DNA of 64,000 nucleotides from Archilochus colubris (lineage: Eukaryota; Chordata; Aves; Apodiformes; Trochilidae): the NCBI GenBank assembly GCA_023079485.1, contig CM041101.1, forward strand, positions 9,760,501-9,824,500, given 5' to 3'. The position numbers were made by a program, and so were the translations under genes. How positions within the stretch are numbered: position 1 is the stretch's first letter; every line of letters begins with the position of its first letter. The notes beneath the pieces are model-generated. The model was not told the origin of the DNA. It ran no database searches and saw only the letters and a program-made list of their open reading frames with translations. Positions 1 through 12,470 of this stretch are shown piece after piece.

Positions 1-927
1 ACATCACAGCTGGTGGTCGTGCACTGAGTGTTGGTCCTGAAGTGTTTTGTGATGTGAAAAGGGGAGGCAGGATGGGATATTTCCCAGCTCCGATGGGGCA
101 AAGGGTTCCCTGGAAGCAAAGGGTGGCTGAGGGGACAGATCTGGGTGCATCTGGTCCCACTGACACCCTGGAGGGCTGGAGAGGCTCCTGGCACATCCTG
201 GCATCCACCTCTTGGCTTTGAAGGGTTTGCATCACTTTGTACCCACTAAAAATCTGCTGGCAGGGATGGGAAGCACCTTGAGCCTTTGGCAAGGAGCTTG
301 CCTGCAAACACTGACACCCCTAAACAGAATGATTAATTACTATTTGCCTCCTATTATTATTTGTTTTCTGTCAGCATCCTTGCTCTGGTGCTCTTCTGAA
401 TCCAACTCCTGATGCCAAGCTGGGGATATTTTAGGAAATGCAGATTGTAGAATATTTACATCTGTGCCACTTGTTTATTCCTCTCTGTCACTTAATTTTA
501 TTACTGCTCCTCTCCCACAAAAGCAATGATCTGCAGAGCCAAAAGCATGCTATGCCTTTTCAAGGATGCACAAATTTTAATAATTAAAAAGCTGTTGCTT
601 TCCATCTGCCCGGGCAGGGATGGAGGGAGGCAAGGGGAGGGTGTGGGGCTCTCATGGATGGGAAATCCTTCTCTCCATGCTCCCCCAAATGCCTTTTGGG
701 CTTTCACACAGTGGGGCTGGTCCAGGGTCTGCAGAATTCCCTCTTTTTTCTCATCTGGGAAGAGGAAAAAAACTCCAGGAAAGGGGGAACAGATTGTTGG
801 AGGGTTTTTTTGAGGGCTTGAGGGAGGAGCTGGAAAACTTGGACTGAAATAAAACTGTGTTTTGTCTTGCTCAGAGTCACCTTTTTCTCTGGACAAAACC
901 CAGCAGTTTATAAAAACAAAACAAACC

Positions 928-971
<44 letters not shown>

Positions 972-2580
972 AAGGGAAAAAGAGCAGGTTCTGCTCTTGG
1001 GTGGTTCTAGGGAGGAACTGCCAGCCTGGAGGAAAAGCCGAGGATGGACATCCTCCTCCTCCTCCTCCTCTCCATCAGGCAGCACCACCCAGGGAACCCA
1101 AAAATGTCCCAGGGGTGCCAGGGGGTGCCAGCTCTTAGCAAGGATGGTGACACTGATGGACAGGGACACTGATCCACAGCCACCAAAGCAGGGACCCAGG
1201 GATCTGATGGCATTTCTGCAGCACAGACCATCTGCAGGCAGGAGGAATCACTGTGACAGTCCCCATGTCCCCCAGCCCCAGGGGTGTTGGGGCTGTCAGA
1301 GCAAGGTCCAAAGTCAATCTCACACTTCCAGAGGGTAAAACATTGGGTTCCAGAAGCCTCCTCAAAGCCACCAGGTCCTGAGCAGCCCTGGGGCACCCAG
1401 AGGGTTGGGCACCCAGCCAGGAGGGCACCAGAACAAACTGGTGCTGGGGTGCAGCTCCCAGCACCCCGCAAATCCCAAATCCCACCCACATCCCTCTGGG
1501 GTGCTTCCAAACCCCATCTCTCTAGTCTGGGGCTGGGTTTTGCAGATTTAACCCAGCTCCCCTTTGCTTTTCCCAGCTCTCCCTGATTTCCAAGCTTCCA
1601 GCACTGAACTCCCGGGCTCCATCCAGCTCCTCATTTCCACTCCAGAGCTGCCCAAGCCATCCCTCCCCCCGCTCCCTTCCTCTGCCGTGTTTGATGCAGC
1701 TCCTCCAGGATTCCCTCCCCGATAACAAAAGAGGAGAAGTAAGATAAATAACAGCAAAAAAAAAAAAAAGGTTCACAGCATTTAGTAACATAAACCCCCC
1801 TGGCACTCCTGCCACGTCTGAGTCTGGGATCGTGGAATGGGAACATCAAGGATGGAAATCAAAGCAGAAGGGAGAGGAGGACGTGGGGTAGGAGGCATTT
1901 TGGGGTGGTCCAGGCTCTTTTCAGAGGAGCAGATGTCTTGGCTAGCAGGCAGGGGGAAAGGGGATTTGTTTATTGAGGGGAGAAATACTCTTTTCATTTG
2001 GCTTGTGGATCAAAAGCTGAAATTTCATCCCTCAAGTCCCAACTCGCCAGGGTTTCTGCTCCTGGTGCCAGCAGCAAAACGCAGCAAAAGCTGATGGTGG
2101 TGGGCAGGGGTCTCCTGCAGGATGCACAGCCCCAGGAGGATGCTCAGGGCTGGCTGGATGATGGCTGTGTCACCAAACACCACAGCTTGGGGCACTTCAT
2201 GGTGCCAGCATCCCACACAGCTGCACTCCAGCCTAATAGAGAGCATAAAAAAATAATAATAATAATTAAAAAAAAAAAACAGACATGATGTATGGCTCCA
2301 ACAAGGCTTGGGTAATTCCTGACTCTCCTTCTCTCCTGCCTAGGAAGTGCTGCCTTGAAAATCAGAAGATGATAGTGCTAAGTACATCCAGGGCTGTTTC
2401 CTGAGACAGCCAACCCCTCATTACAAGAAAATTAAAAGTGGGAAAACCTTTCCAAGGCTCCAGCAAGAACAGGAACAAAGGAAGAGGGGGGGGAAGAGTT
2501 TTAATTGAAACAATATCCTGGTGTCTAAACCCACGGTGGCTGCAGCAAGGCCAGGTTGGTGGCACCAGCTGCAGGGACAG
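1..2580. other. Intergenic, no gene seen
   Basis: GC-rich unique DNA with the A41 run at 929-969 and A14 at 1756-1769. Open frames are short, overlap on both strands and show no domain, so nothing coding is supported. Confidence 0.7.
929..969 (+). repeat. Poly(A) run, 41 A
   Basis: An uninterrupted run of 41 A, the longest homopolymer in the window. No retrogene or SINE body is recognisable to its left (which holds only acaaaacaaaccc), so it is not assigned to a retroposon. It produces a poly-lysine artefact frame. Confidence 0.97.
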
Positions 2581-3310
2581 AATCATAGAATCATAGAATC
2601 ATAGAATTAGCCGGGTTGGAAGGGACCTCAGAGATCATCTAGTCCAACCCTTGACCCACCGGAGCAGTTGCTAGACCATGGCACTGAGTGCCACATCCAG
2701 TCTTTTTTAAATGTCTCCAGGGACGGAGAATCCACCACCTCCCCGGGCAGTCCATTCCATAGCCTAATCACCCTCTCCGTGAAGAAATTCTTTCTAATAT
2801 CTAACCTAAACCTCCCCTGGCACAACTTAAGACTGTGTCCTCTTGTCTTGTTGAAGGTCGTCTGTGAAAAGAGTCCAGTTCCCACCTGGCTACAGCCTCC
2901 TTTCAGGTAGTTGTAGACAGCGATGAGGTCTCCCCTGAGCCTCCTCTTCTTCAGGCTGAACACCCCCAGCTCTCTCAGCCTCTCCTCATAGGGCCTGTGC
3001 TCGAGTCCCTTCACCAGCCTGGTTGCCCTCCTTTGGACCTGTTCCAGGACCTCTACATCCTTCTTAAACTGAGGGGCCCAGAACTGGACACAGTACTCGA
3101 GGTGTGGCCTAACCAGTGCTGAGTACAGGGGCAGAATCCCTTCCCTGGACCTGCTGGTGACGCTGTTTCTGATCCAGCCCAGGATGCCATTGGCCTTCTT
3201 GGCCACCTGGGCACACTGCTGGCTCATGTTCAGTTTCTTGTCAATGCAGACTCCCAGGTCCCTTTCTGCCTGGCTGCTCTCTGCCTGGCACAGCCCCTCC
3301 CTGGGTATGG
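2581..3310 (-). mobile_element. CR1 LINE, 5'-truncated, with uninterrupted C-terminal ORF2 remnant
   Basis: On the + strand the tail aatcatagaatcatag precedes the reversed 3' UTR and coding region. Read on the minus strand, one frame stays open from the left flank (ATG at 3396-3398, inside non-CR1 sequence) to 2628 and includes the CR1 C-terminal landmarks [35 protein letters not shown], and [11 protein letters not shown]. Homology fades upstream of about 3281-3310, so the catalytic reverse transcriptase core and endonuclease are absent. Its 3' UTR differs from the other four clear copies, marking a different subfamily. The frame is a fossil of a retrotransposon and not a host gene. Confidence 0.95.
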
Positions 3311-4779
3311 GTGGGATAGGATGGGTCTCAGCATCCTTCTGGCAGCACCACCTGCCCTGCTGCTGGTAAAGTTTGTCAGAAAATCTCCCTTCTTCCAAGG
3401 GAGGACACCAGGAACACCTTTTGGCTGAGAAGGAGCAAAGGAAGAAAAATCAGAGGGGGAGAAGTCCCTGGGCAGGAGGGGGTTTTGTCCTCCCAGCCTT
3501 CACACATAGGCCAAGTGCCCAGCACTGGGGTTTTTCCTTCTCTTGAGGGAAAAAAAAACCCAACCATCAAAAAAATCCTTAATAGAGCTCCTCTTGGAGA
3601 ACAAATAAGATGAGTTGCACTCCAAGGAAGGGCAGTGCTCCCCTATTTTCCCCTCCACCCTTACAGGATCCAGCAGCTCAGTTTTGCCAGTTGTTCCGAG
3701 CATCCCTGCTGGTGCTGGGACCTCAAAGACCTGCAAGGAAAATAGATGGGGCACCAAGATACAGACATCCCAAGCCAGGACCTTTCTATTTTTTGCTCAA
3801 AACACCTTGATTTCCACCCTGCTCCCTGCCTGAGCCCCCTCCAGTCCTCAGCACCAGCTGACCCACCACACGCTGCTGCAGCTTCCTTGGAGTAAAAGAA
3901 AAAACCCCTCCAATTGTTTATGATGTCTGACAGGGCAAATGAAGTGTGCCCACCAATACCCTCAGTTGTCATTTTCTATCAGGGCTGATCAAGATTACTG
4001 GTTCCTGCTGCAGCCCAGCATTCAGGCAGCTGTTTCCTGGTGGAGGAGTTGGTTTTTAGGGAAAAAAAAAAAAAAAAAAAAAGAACCAACCAACTCAATG
4101 ACTTCACCTCTTGATGTCCAGCATGTAAGAAAGCAAGCAGCCTCTGCAAGGAGCAAATAAACAGAGCTGACATCACCCTACAGAGGCCGCCACATTCTTC
4201 AATAGCCCCTAAAACATCAGACATTGCCCCTCTCTGGGAGCCTCTGTCCTCTCCTCTGGGGCTGGGGTGGGAGTTTTAAGTCTGTGGGGAGGAGCCACTG
4301 CTCCAAATAGCAAAAGAGAGATAAAATACCATCTGCAGGGAGGGGACAGGCAACAGGTTCCCTGTCCCAGCCCCATAACCTCACCCAGACCTGACCATGG
4401 GAGACTCCAGGCTGAACTGAAATTCTGCAAGTACATCTCTGGAGGAAGGGATCAGTTTGTTCCTCTCATCCTGCTCCTGCCCTCTCTTCCCCAGACCCTT
4501 TCTCCATTTCCACCAGGGTGAGTTTTGGTCCCCACTGGAGCCAAGTGACCCCAGTCCAGCCCCAGCCTGGGGCTTTATTAAAATTATAGAAGTAATGATA
4601 AAACTGAAGCTGTATGGGATGTACAGAGAGTCCCCTGGGGACAGGACAGTGCAGGGGGTCCCTCTGTGTCATTACCAAGCATCCACCTGCTCCCCAGAGG
4701 TCACATTTTAGTGAAGCCAGGGAAGTTTGTGACATGCAGAGTGCTTCTGGGTCCTATTGATCGAGGAGGAGAAGGATGG

Positions 4780-4950
4780 AGCTCATTAAGCATTTAAATG
4801 GAGACGAATGAGTCTCTCTTGCTGTGACACCCAGGAACCTTTCAGCCAACTGCCTTGGTTCCTGGTAAGTACCAACAACAAAAACAACAAAGCATTCGTT
4901 CATTCAGTCATTAATGAAGCAATAAATCATTAGGAGAATAATTCTTCCCA
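4780..4950. promoter_or_regulatory. Candidate conserved non-coding element
   Basis: Words such as ctcattaagcatttaaatgg, cagtcattaatgaagcaat and aatcattaggagaataatt cluster within 170 bp. No open frame of note. Low confidence. Confidence 0.22.
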
Positions 4951-5219
4951 AATTGAATTGCTCCTTTCAATTATTTTGCTTTTCTTCCTCCTCTCCTTTC
5001 ATCCTTTCATTCCCCAGGGAGCTGGGCAGAGTCAATCCATTGGAATTAGCCTGGTGCTGCTCAGTCACTTTTGGGCTTCTCCCTTTCTCTTCCTGCTCTC
5101 TCAGCTCTCTGCAGACCATGGTAGGAGAAAATGAAAACTCTGATGTCAAATCCCCCTTTTGCCCTGAGGATTGCTCAGTAAGGGTTGTGGTTTGTTTGAG
5201 GTTTTGTTTGTTGGGTTTT

Positions 5220-5239
5220 TCATAGAATCATAGAATCAT
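5220..5239 (-). mobile_element. Isolated CR1-type tail repeat
   Basis: The sequence catagaatcatagaatcat (about 2.5 copies of the CR1 tail octamer) stands alone, flanked left by a T/G-rich run and right by an AT run (attatattataatattatta). No CR1 body is attached. It may be an extreme 5' truncation that copied only the tail, or the leftover of a deletion; chance occurrence is also possible at this length. Confidence 0.45.
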
Positions 5240-5533
5240 ATTATATTATAATATTATTATTTTTTAATGGAACAAGTCCTTCTGGAAAGCAGAGAGCAGG
5301 AGCTTGTCTTTGATTTTATCTTAATGAACATTACTGATCCAGTGAGCTCCAGCTCGCAGCCTTTCAAACCTCGTTACTCCCCAAAGCTGTGCCCAGGCCT
5401 GATAAAGAGCCTCAGTGAAACCAGATGTCATCTTTCCAACATTTCTGCACCAGAGCATCATCCCTCATGTCATCTTCACTTGGTTGCAGCCCAACGCAAA
5501 CAAGCAAAATCTCCTCCAGGTCCCACCACAACC

Positions 5534-5740
5534 TGTAGAGAAACAAGACATCCAGGTGCCTCGAGTTGCCAAAGAGTGGGTGTGAGTCCACCTGTGCCTG
5601 GTTAGGGCAGGGCCCCTATTACCAGGGGGCCAATAAAGGTGGGACACACACCCACAGAGAGAAGCTCACTCTGGTGCGAGGCAGTGGAGAGGCCAGCAGC
5701 TTGTTGAGCCCCAGGAACAAGAAAGGCTCCTCCAGCTACA
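5534..5740 (+). mobile_element. Solo LTR of an endogenous retrovirus, class-II-like
   Basis: The 207-bp element starts TGTAG and ends CTACA, a perfect 5-bp terminal inverted repeat with TG...CA ends. It is flanked by an exact 6-bp direct repeat, acaacc, at 5528-5533 and 5741-5746. Six-base duplications are usual for class II (ERVK-like) avian retroviruses. An AATAAA polyadenylation signal is at 5632-5637. No internal retroviral sequence adjoins either side, so it is a solo LTR left by recombination. A second copy in opposite orientation is at 28593-28810. I cannot name the family. No gene content. Confidence 0.85.
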
Positions 5741-5746
5741 ACAACC

Positions 5747-8700
5747 CATGGTCCAAGGGGACCCAAACCAGTTCTTTAGGCACTTACCCCCAGGCTCCTT
5801 TAAGGAAAGGGTTTTCTTTTTCCTTCTCCATTTCATTTTTCTCCCAGAAAAAGACAGAACATTTGGCAGCTTCTCCAAGTCCACAGCTTCTCCAAGTCCA
5901 CAGCTTCCCCCCCTCCTGCAAAGCAGAGCCATAACCATGGCTGATTTTGTTCCTCCACAAACTTCCTTTACTCTTCTTTTTTTCTCCTGACAAAATAAGA
6001 AAAAAAATTACAATTTCCTTTCATTCCTCATCCTCCTTGCAGACCACTGCCACCTGGCCCAACCTGTACTTGAACCAAGTGAAATCTTAATTGAGTTTTC
6101 CCCTCCTATTTGATATTCCCTATCCTTTTCATTACTACTCAACTCAGTTGACTTTCTTACCTTCTTTTCATGCCTGTTCTCCACTCCCCAAATCCTCTGA
6201 ATTCCTGAATTGCATTTTTGTTATCCTTACTATTACTGCTTACATCCATCCTTGGCCATCGTGGCATTTAAAGGGTTTTATTTTTCCCCCTCTGAGGCTC
6301 AGATTTGTGTCTGTGCAGGTGCCCCTGGATATGCAATACAGAACTTGCTGAGCACATGGAAATGGCAGTCTCTGGGACCTGCATATTGCCAAAACAAGCA
6401 TCACTGAAATATGGGAAATTAATTTAGCCCCACAAAGTAGATAATTACTATTTTGCAGATTAAGAAAGTGGGGCACAAAGAGATTAAGGCCCAGGGCCCC
6501 TATCTACCCAAACCCCAATCATATGCTTAATTTGAAGGATTAGATAGTTCCCTTAAAACCAGCAGGGACAATCACTGCTTCATGTCAGGGAGACATGGAA
6601 ATGTTCTGCTGCACAGAGCTGGGATGGAGGGATAGTGAGGAAGTGGTGATGCAGACTCACCCCTAACAAACCTGGGCTGCAAATCAGCACCTGAGAGCTG
6701 CTAAGAGTCAGCAAAAGGAGGTCAGTAAGATTTGTGACCTCCAAACACCACTGAAAGCCAGGTCAAGGCATCTCCAGGTAATCAGCCAACAGAGGCAGAG
6801 CCTCTTTCTTGAGGTTTTGCACCTACAACCCCATCCAAGCCCCTCTCCAGCTCCTTTGGCAGAGCAACAGGGTGAATATCCAGGAGCTGAGCCCATTCCC
6901 AGCTCTCAAACCCCTTCAGATATCACCTTGGTTGTCCCCATCCCCAGCATTCAGCCACTTGACACCCTTAGGAGCCACCTCCTGCACTTGGCTTTTCTGT
7001 GAAGTCTGCTTAGCTGATGACCAGGGCTTATTAAACTTCCCCTGGGGACAGCCCTTCTGTTGGGTTTGTTTTTAACCCTCAATCAGATTTTTGAATACTC
7101 TGAGCCTGCCCTGTCCCTGGAGACCTGGCAGAACCTGATGGGACCCAAATCAGGAGCTGGGAGAAGGTTACAGGGACGCCCCCAGAACACCTGTACCCTG
7201 CCTGCAAGCTGAGCTGCTGGACTGGCTTCAGATTAATTAATAGCCAGATTAATAACCCACTAATATGTGGTACATGCACTGAGGGGCTCAGTTAAGCAGC
7301 TTGCAGATATTTTATGGGAATTAATGTAGTGTGGGCTGCTGCTTCTTTGGGTTAACCCAGCCCTGTTCTTACTGCAAGGTTTGTTTGCAGGGGTTGTGTC
7401 GTGGGTGAGACTGCATCAAAATGTGATTTTCCTGCCTCCTGGAGGGTGGGCAAAGCTCCCTCTTCTTCCACTCCCACCTGCTTTAGCTGTGGGATGCTGC
7501 AGGGTTTGGGGGAGGGACTGTCACTGTCACTGTCACTCCATGGGCAGGGATTGTCACCCCACACACATCCTCTCTGGTGCCAGCATAAAAGGGTCTGCAG
7601 GAAAACACCAGGAACTGGAAACTGCTCAGTGGGATCTGCTCTTGGTTCTGCCCTGATGCACGGGGAGGGAAGTTGTGGGGTGGGAGCTGGATGGGATCCC
7701 ACTGCATGGGATAAAGGTTTGGTGGGAAGCAGGAGCCCTGGAAAGGGGTGGGGAGGAGCTGAGCAGCCTGGGCAGGAGGGGTGATGGTCCCACTGCCTTG
7801 TAGGGACTTTGAAGTGACCATCCTGGAGACTCAGATGCCAAATTTGACACCTGGGCAACATCCTCAGGGGCCTCACCCTGAAGTCCTCAGCTTTGGAGCT
7901 GGCCTAACATTTTAATATTAGTTTGTTGGTTTTTTTTTTTAATCTTTTGAGAGCAGATGAAAGCCTGAGACAGACATTTCCAGCTGTGGGTGCTACATCC
8001 ATGGCCTGAGGAAGCCACAGCATCATCTGCACCCAGAGTCACCCACTCTGGGTCTCCAGACACAGCTCCTCAGCACTGCCAGGGCTGCTCAGGTCCATCC
8101 AGCTTCCCATCTATCTTTCCAACTAATGTGCAAATAGAGTTTTACATAAAATACGAGAGCAGAAGAGTTATGCCAGTCTTCTGGGAAAGTAATACCCGTC
8201 CTAATAAGGTGTGTAAATACATATTTATTTGCTAGACTGGAACCAGAGGCTGTTCTGGTCTGCCAGAGAAAAGAGAAACACATTTCAGACTGCCTAGGTA
8301 CATAATTACCTTAGAGAGAAAGTGAAATAAATCACCAATGTTGTCTTGTTCTCTGGGAAGGAAAAGTCCTGAGCTCTCCTTTGGCTCCCTTGGCTGGCAG
8401 TGAGCATCTGTGGAAACCCATCCAGGGGTAAATAGCAAGCCTAGGTGAGAAACCAGTAACAACCAGTATGCACAGTGGTCAGGCAGACCCTTCCTCCAAG
8501 CTTTGGGAATGAAAACCACGTGGGAGCCAGAACAGGATAGATTTATCACTACTGATGGAATGAGATGTGTACTTTACAGGGACAAAGTGAAGTGAAGGAG
8601 AATTGATTTGGTAAAGGTAAAGCAGCTTCTCCTGCATCCTGATGGTACCTGGTGCATGGGGAGGGAGTCAGGGGCTCCAAGTCCCTGCTCTGAGCTGGAT

Positions 8701-8833
8701 TTTGGGAGGGGTTTGACCAGTTCCCCCCATCCCATCCCTGCTTCCCTTCTCACTCAGGACACAACCCAGATAGCAAAGTTTGGATGTTTTAGGGAGTTAA
8801 TGAAGAGATGTCTTAATGAATGGGAGCTGATGA
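5747..8833. other. Intergenic, no gene seen
   Basis: Unique DNA with a 19-bp doublet (cttctccaagtccacag) near 5868-5906, an actgtc hexamer run at 7516-7538, and an AT-richer segment at 8105-8240 (tgtgcaaatagag, taaatacatatttattt). Frames at 7352-7876 have no recognisable domain. Confidence 0.7.
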
Positions 8834-8942
8834 GGATGGATGGATGGATGGATGGATGGATGGATGGATGGATGGATGGATGGAGGGAAGGATGGATGGA
8901 TGGATGGATGGATGGATGGATGGATGGATGGATGGATGGATG
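8834..8942 (+). repeat. (GGAT)n microsatellite
   Basis: About 109 bp of tandem GGAT with one interruption (ggagggaagg around 8882-8891). Translated frames give M-D-G-W repeats or antisense H-P-S-I repeats that are not genes. Confidence 0.98.
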
Positions 8943-11900
8943 CTGCCACCCTCCAGTCAATTCCTCACTGACAACGTCCCTGGGACCATCTGCAGCAGGA
9001 ACTCCTCGTGCCTGCAATATGCTTATAACAGCTATTAATTATTTATTGGTCTTTTAGAAAAGGCTTGCAAGTCAGCAGCCAAATGAAAGGCTGCCAGCTC
9101 CTCTTTCTGCCTCCCTTTTCCCCCACACATCCCCAGGAGGGGCAGCATCTCTGGCTCCCCCACCCCAAGCCCAGGACCAGAGTTTTGAACAAGGACAAGG
9201 CTCCTCTCCTTCATTTTTTAAAAGCTATCAGCCCTTTCCTGAGCTGGTGGAAATTGGTTTTGCTCCTGGGGGGAGTGAGTGAGAGCTGCAACCCCAGACC
9301 TGCACCCCAGGGAAGACCAGGCAGGGATAACCTGGGCAGCATCCCTTGCAGGACTCTGACATCCACACCAAGAGGCCAAGGACTCCTTGCAACAGAGATG
9401 GCCAAGCTGAGGTTTTGAAAGAGGCAGAACACCCAGCAGCCAGGCTGGGCTGGGTTTAAGAGGCAACCTTTGAAAAAAAAAAGAAAAGAAAATAAATAAA
9501 AAAATGAATTCTGCATCATGGCCCAGCCCAGAGCTCACTGCTGATAAGGAATGCTAAGTAGGATCTCACTGCATCCTTCAGCTACACCCTGACACCCTCT
9601 TTTTGTTTTTTTTCAAGTACTATGGGTTATGGAGTACTGATAGATGTGGGAAGTAATTCTTGCAATTGTTTGGGGTTTTTTTTTCAGTCTGGGAGATTTA
9701 CCACCACCTGCCCCATCACCACTGTGTCTCCAGTCCCCTTCTCCATCCCCCTTCAGCCCATGAGCCCCTTCTGGCCACAAGCTCACAGGTTTATCCTGTG
9801 GGTGCTGCCACCCCCACCCAGCCTGAGAACTGGGCCAGCACCCAGGGAAAGATGAGCAAATGGGTTTCTATCTTCCCCTCCAGAATATTTTTCTCTGGGT
9901 GCATTACCTACCAAGGCACTCTGCATCTCCACTCCTCCTGGGCTGCTTTGCTCCCTTCCCAGGTCCATTTTGCTCCAAGTTAACTAGGAAGCAAGGACAG
10001 CAAGCTAGGCAGCTGCAGAACCTGGAGGGCAGCAGAGGTTCTGCTTTATCCTGGGATGGGAAGGAAGGTCCCATCCCTGGGGCATCAGGACTTGGACCCA
10101 ATGCCAGCTCTGTCCCCCTGCCTAACCTGCCTGTCCCCTGACTGCTCTCTCCTTTTCTGCCCCAAGAAAAAGCATAGGATGGGCACTGAAGGGTAGAAGA
10201 GCACCAAGGCTGAAGATTTCTGTTGCTGTGCTTTAAAAAAGAAAATAAAATAATAATTATTGCTAGAGCTGGTCTCTAACTGCTGGCATCAGGCCTGTTG
10301 CTAACAGGACCCATTAAACCATACCCACAGGAGAGGTTTGGCCCTTCTGTTTTTCAGCTGCAGGGTGTAGGAGAAGTTGGCATCTTCCAAAGGGAAGGTG
10401 CTGGTACCCATCCCCATCCCACAATCTCCCTGTTTATCCAAGGAAGCCAAGGACAGAGAGCTGAGGAAATTGTGCCAAATGTATGCAAGGGGGTTAAGTA
10501 ACAGCATTGCCACTAATCACTCCTAATGACTGCTTCCAAAGAAAGGGACAGAAGGTGCCATCCTGCCCAACCTCTGGCCATGCCCCAAAAGCTGTGCAGA
10601 GCCCAAACCAGGCCATTAAAATTCTGTAATTTTTTTATTTAGCTGCTGCTAAAAAAAAACCCAAAAAAAACCCAAAAAACCACAAAACAACAAAAAAAGC
10701 TGGTTGAAAACCAGATATGGAAATAGAGACAGGAGTTTATTCTACCTCCAGCCCTTTGAGAAGGGTTGATTGACAATGAGAGGGCTGGGACCCTTCACCA
10801 CGTTCTCACCACACCTCTGCCAAGAGCTGCATCAAGAGAAAAGCACAAAAGAAGGAACAGGGCAGAGCTTCAAGTGGGTGTCATTCAGCTGCCAAGGATG
10901 GCACTTAGAGAAAGCCCGTGGGCTCCAGGTCCAGGTCAGGAATTCTTTTTTCCTAAAGTTTCAGGACAAGTGGGATCTGGCAGGAGCATCTGGAACACCC
11001 AGAGAAGGGAGAAATGGACAGGGAGTGATGGAGGAACCTCCCCTGCCCTCCTGCCTGCTCCCCTCTCCATCACTCCCTGCTCCAAGGAGAGGTTTGCACC
11101 CAGGAACCTGGAGCCCAGGAGGAATTTCAGGCTCTGGTTCTCCCTCCCTGCTGCAAACCTGGTGTCCCCACGGTGTCCCTGAGCATTTCATCACCCAGGA
11201 TCTGTGCCCAGAAACACAGCTGGGAGTGAAGAGCAGGGCCCAGGAGTCCTGATCCCTCCCTCCTTGTAATCAGTCTGGATGGGAAGCAAATAGATGGGAG
11301 CAGCAAGAGAGCTCTGCTGGGAATTGCTAATATTCTGCCTGCTGCCCAGATTGGAGTTGTTCATCCCAGTTTCTCCTGGTTTCTGCTTTTAACTCATTCC
11401 CAGGGTGGGATGAGGCATTGCAAGAGGTCCTGAGCCCTCACTGCCTGGATTTTACCCATGTGCAAGCAGCATGAAGGGGCTCCTGCCCCAGTTCCCCCAA
11501 AATTCCAGCTTCATCATCCCTCCTTCCACCACTGCCTTGCATCCCTCTGCAGGTATTGTGAAGGAAGCCCCCAGCAGGCTGTGGGTCACCAGGGGGGTTG
11601 GTTCTGGGATAATTCACAACCCCTCTGACCCCCCCTCCATAGTCCTGATGGCATAAAACAAGAAGCATAACACAGTTTTTCCTGGAAAAAACCACTTCTG
11701 TCTGTTAGGTCTGGGGTTAGGGAGGCTGAGACTGCAGGACACGAGCAAAACCTTCCTTTAGAAGATGCAAAACTGAGGTGGTTTTTCTGGAATATGCCCC
11801 TTGCTTTTCTGCACATTTCCTCACTGGGGAGCAGGGAATTGACTGGGTTTCAGCTCCTTTAATTAAGTTGAGTTAAAATCCATCAGAGCAAACTTCCCTG

Positions 11901-12380
11901 CTATGCCTACACAAAATCTGTTAAATGGGGGGAAAAAAAAAATAAATTAAAAACCAAACACCCTGGCTATTGCTTTCTGTCAAGTCCTACAGGATTTGGT
12001 TTTTTCAAGAGTGGGGCCGAGCAGCTCGTTCTGCACGACTTAAATCCCAGCACCAGCCAGCACCAAGTTTTTTATTTCAAAGGGATATATCTTTGTTAAA
12101 CAAGCCAGGCTGAATTCCTGACTTCTCCATCCATCCTCTTAGGGAGTTTGATTGATGCAACTGCATCGAGAGAAGGCAGGGAGTGAGGCAGAGGGTGCTG
12201 GAGCAGAGACCTGCACCCAGGGCTCTGTTTTCCCAGCAGGAAGGGAGATGGAGGCTCCAGGGTGGATCCAGAGCAGGTCAGACTTGGTTGCAAAAAGCAC
12301 TTTATTTGTCTTCTCCCATGTCAATCACAAGAGACTGATTGATGTAAAATGGGAGCCACTGCTGCCAAGTGCAAAGGACA

Positions 12381-12470
12381 TCTATTTTTTAAATACTTTT
12401 TAATTTTCATTTTTTTAATTTTAATATTTTTGAATATTTAAATTTATTTTAATATTTTTAATAATTTTTT
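12381..12470. repeat. Almost pure A/T block
   Basis: Ninety bases with only three G/C, built from recurring aatattttt and tttaatt motifs. It stands in GC-rich surroundings and could be an easily unwound or matrix-attachment-like stretch; no function is shown. Confidence 0.8.

Larger units (their letters stand above)
3311..5527. other. Intergenic, no gene seen
   Basis: Unique DNA with A21 at 4062-4082, the AT-rich island at 4780-4950 and the CR1-tail remnant at 5220-5239. No coding evidence. Confidence 0.7.

Noticed and set aside
862..1338. Lysine-rich frame, possible retrogene with poly(A) tail
   Set aside because: The lysines come from the A41 run and no parent coding sequence lies upstream of it.
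2628..3398. 256-residue minus-strand frame as a host gene
   Set aside because: It carries CR1 ORF2 C-terminal landmarks and ends at the CR1 tail; its upstream part is unrelated flank.
5465..5647. Peptide shared with the frame at 28405-28935 as a small gene family
   Set aside because: Both frames cross the two solo LTRs; the shared peptide is antisense LTR sequence.
5534..5740. tRNA-derived SINE, because of a gtgtgagtcc box-B-like word
   Set aside because: The TG...CA ends, terminal inverted repeat and 6-bp duplication fit an LTR; no matching A box or A-rich tail.
8608..9057. M-D-G-W repeat protein
   Set aside because: Direct translation of the GGAT microsatellite.
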